Shown here: positions 63,101-64,000 of the stretch, in pieces | Position numbering within the stretch: position 1 is the first letter of the stretch | Layout of the letters: the number at the start of each line of letters is the position of its first letter | Assembly: GCA_963514095.1 (NCBI GenBank) | Contig: OY741268.1 | Location: forward strand, 1 to 64,000 | Direction: 5' to 3' | DNA from: Eutrigla gurnardus | Lineage: Eukaryota; Chordata; Actinopteri; Perciformes; Triglidae | Length of the DNA: 64,000 nt | The notes under the pieces: generated by a model | What the model was told of the DNA's origin: nothing | The model's database searches: none | Seen by the model: only the letters and a program-made list of their open reading frames with translations | Program-made: the position numbers and the translations under genes

Positions 63101-64000
63101 TATTACAGCCTTTTCCCCACATTAAACTTGTAAAAGCATTGTTTTGCACTTATTTGATGTTTAGACGCCATTTTGTGTTCAAAGACACTGGAATCACACT
63201 GAAACAAAAGAAGATCCACTCCAGAGTGCTTTTATGACTTAAATGTGTTGATCTCAGTGGGACATTGAAGAATGCAGCTTATTTGACAACTGACACTGCA
63301 ATAGTGGTTAAAATGCATGTTACCTGCAAATAACAGCTTAAAAGCCTCTTTCCTGTGTGAAACAGCTGTTTCCGGCTTTTTGCCCACATTAAACTTGTAA
63401 AAGCATTGTTTTGCACTTATTTGATGTTTAGACGCCATTTTGTGTTCAAAGACACTGGAATCACATTGAAACGAAAGAAGATCCACTCCAGAGTGCTGTT
63501 ATGACTTAAATGTGTTGATCTCGGTGGGACATTGAAGAATGCAGCTTATTTGACAACTGACACTGCAATAGTGGTTAAAACGTGTGTTACCTGCAAATAA
63601 CAGCTTAAAAGCCTCTTCCCTGTGTGAAACAGCTATTACAGCCTTTTCCCCACATTAAACTTGTAAAAGCATTGTTTTGCACTTATTTGATGTTTAAACG
63701 CCATTTTGTGTTCAAAGACTCTGGAATCACACTGAAACGAAAGAAGATCCACTCCAGAGTGCTTTTATGACTTAAATGTGTTGATCTCAGTGCGACATTG
63801 AAGAATGCAGCTTATTTGACAACTGACACTGCAATAGTGGTTAAAATGCATGTTACCTGCAAATAACAGCTTAAAAGCCTCTTTCCTGTGTGAAACAGCT
63901 GTTTCCGGCTTTTTGCCCACATTAAACTTGTAAAAGCATTGTTTTGCACTTATTTGATGTTTAGACGCCATTTTGTGTTCACAGACACTGGAATCACATT
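57116..64000. repeat. Satellite array, right block
   Basis: About 26 monomers of the bulk type. Marker variants match the left array: the TTTGAC stop-loss with GACAGTGG (57592-57640, 58390-58440), CTCATTGCGAC (about 58729, 59267, 60856), CTTAGTTGATG (about 59422, 61019), and the GTTCACAG / CCAATCC / GTTACCGGC order at 62166, 62699, 63232 and 63765. That order equals the 1,599-bp 6-mer seen at 33327-34926. A CATTTTCTGTTC variant marks units at about 59710 and 61308 (1,599 bp apart). The array continues past the window edge. I see no gene. Confidence 0.95.

Overview
This window is eukaryotic nuclear DNA, most likely from a teleost fish. It is almost entirely a satellite array of about 266/267-bp monomers. 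The fish call rests on the L1-superfamily LINE, whose ORF1 and ORF2 look like those of fish L1/Tx1 elements, on the splice and polyadenylation signals, and on the scale of the tandem repeat. I do not recognise the satellite and cannot name a species. No rRNA, tRNA, CRISPR or bacterial gene is visible.

Layout. (1) 1-40892: about 153 tandem monomers. Two main classes, A (267 bp) and B (266 bp), often alternate as 533-bp dimers and are organised into several local higher-order repeats (HORs) of 3 to 13 monomers. (2) 40893-55508: four copies of a non-satellite cassette of about 1,235 bp, each separated by about four to five diverged monomers. The first three cassettes recur every 2,397-2,398 bp. 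Each cassette reads as a compact two-exon gene: a Kozak-context ATG, a 26-codon exon, a 291-bp GT-AG intron, and a 97-codon exon encoding a very acidic Ser/Asp/Glu-rich C-terminal part, then a stop and an AATAAA. The right end of every cassette is a TTAA abutting CCCTTT plus a 12-bp palindrome, which is how piggyBac-type transposons end. The left end lacks such a terminus. (3) 48874-54396: a nearly full-length minus-strand L1-superfamily LINE inside the intron of the fourth cassette. It has one frameshift in ORF1 and one in ORF2, and is flanked by an unusually long (about 394-bp) duplication of cassette sequence. (4) 55509-64000: diverged monomers, then the same HOR families seen in the left array.

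Inference: a piggyBac-like element, or a gene carried by one, landed in a diverged satellite monomer and lost its left end. It was then amplified with neighbouring monomers by the same unequal exchange that builds the HORs, and a young LINE later hit one copy. The cassette gene and its coupling to satellite amplification are the most novel items. The many 84-codon open frames on the minus strand of A monomers look like by-products of a 267-bp (89-codon) repeat, not genes.
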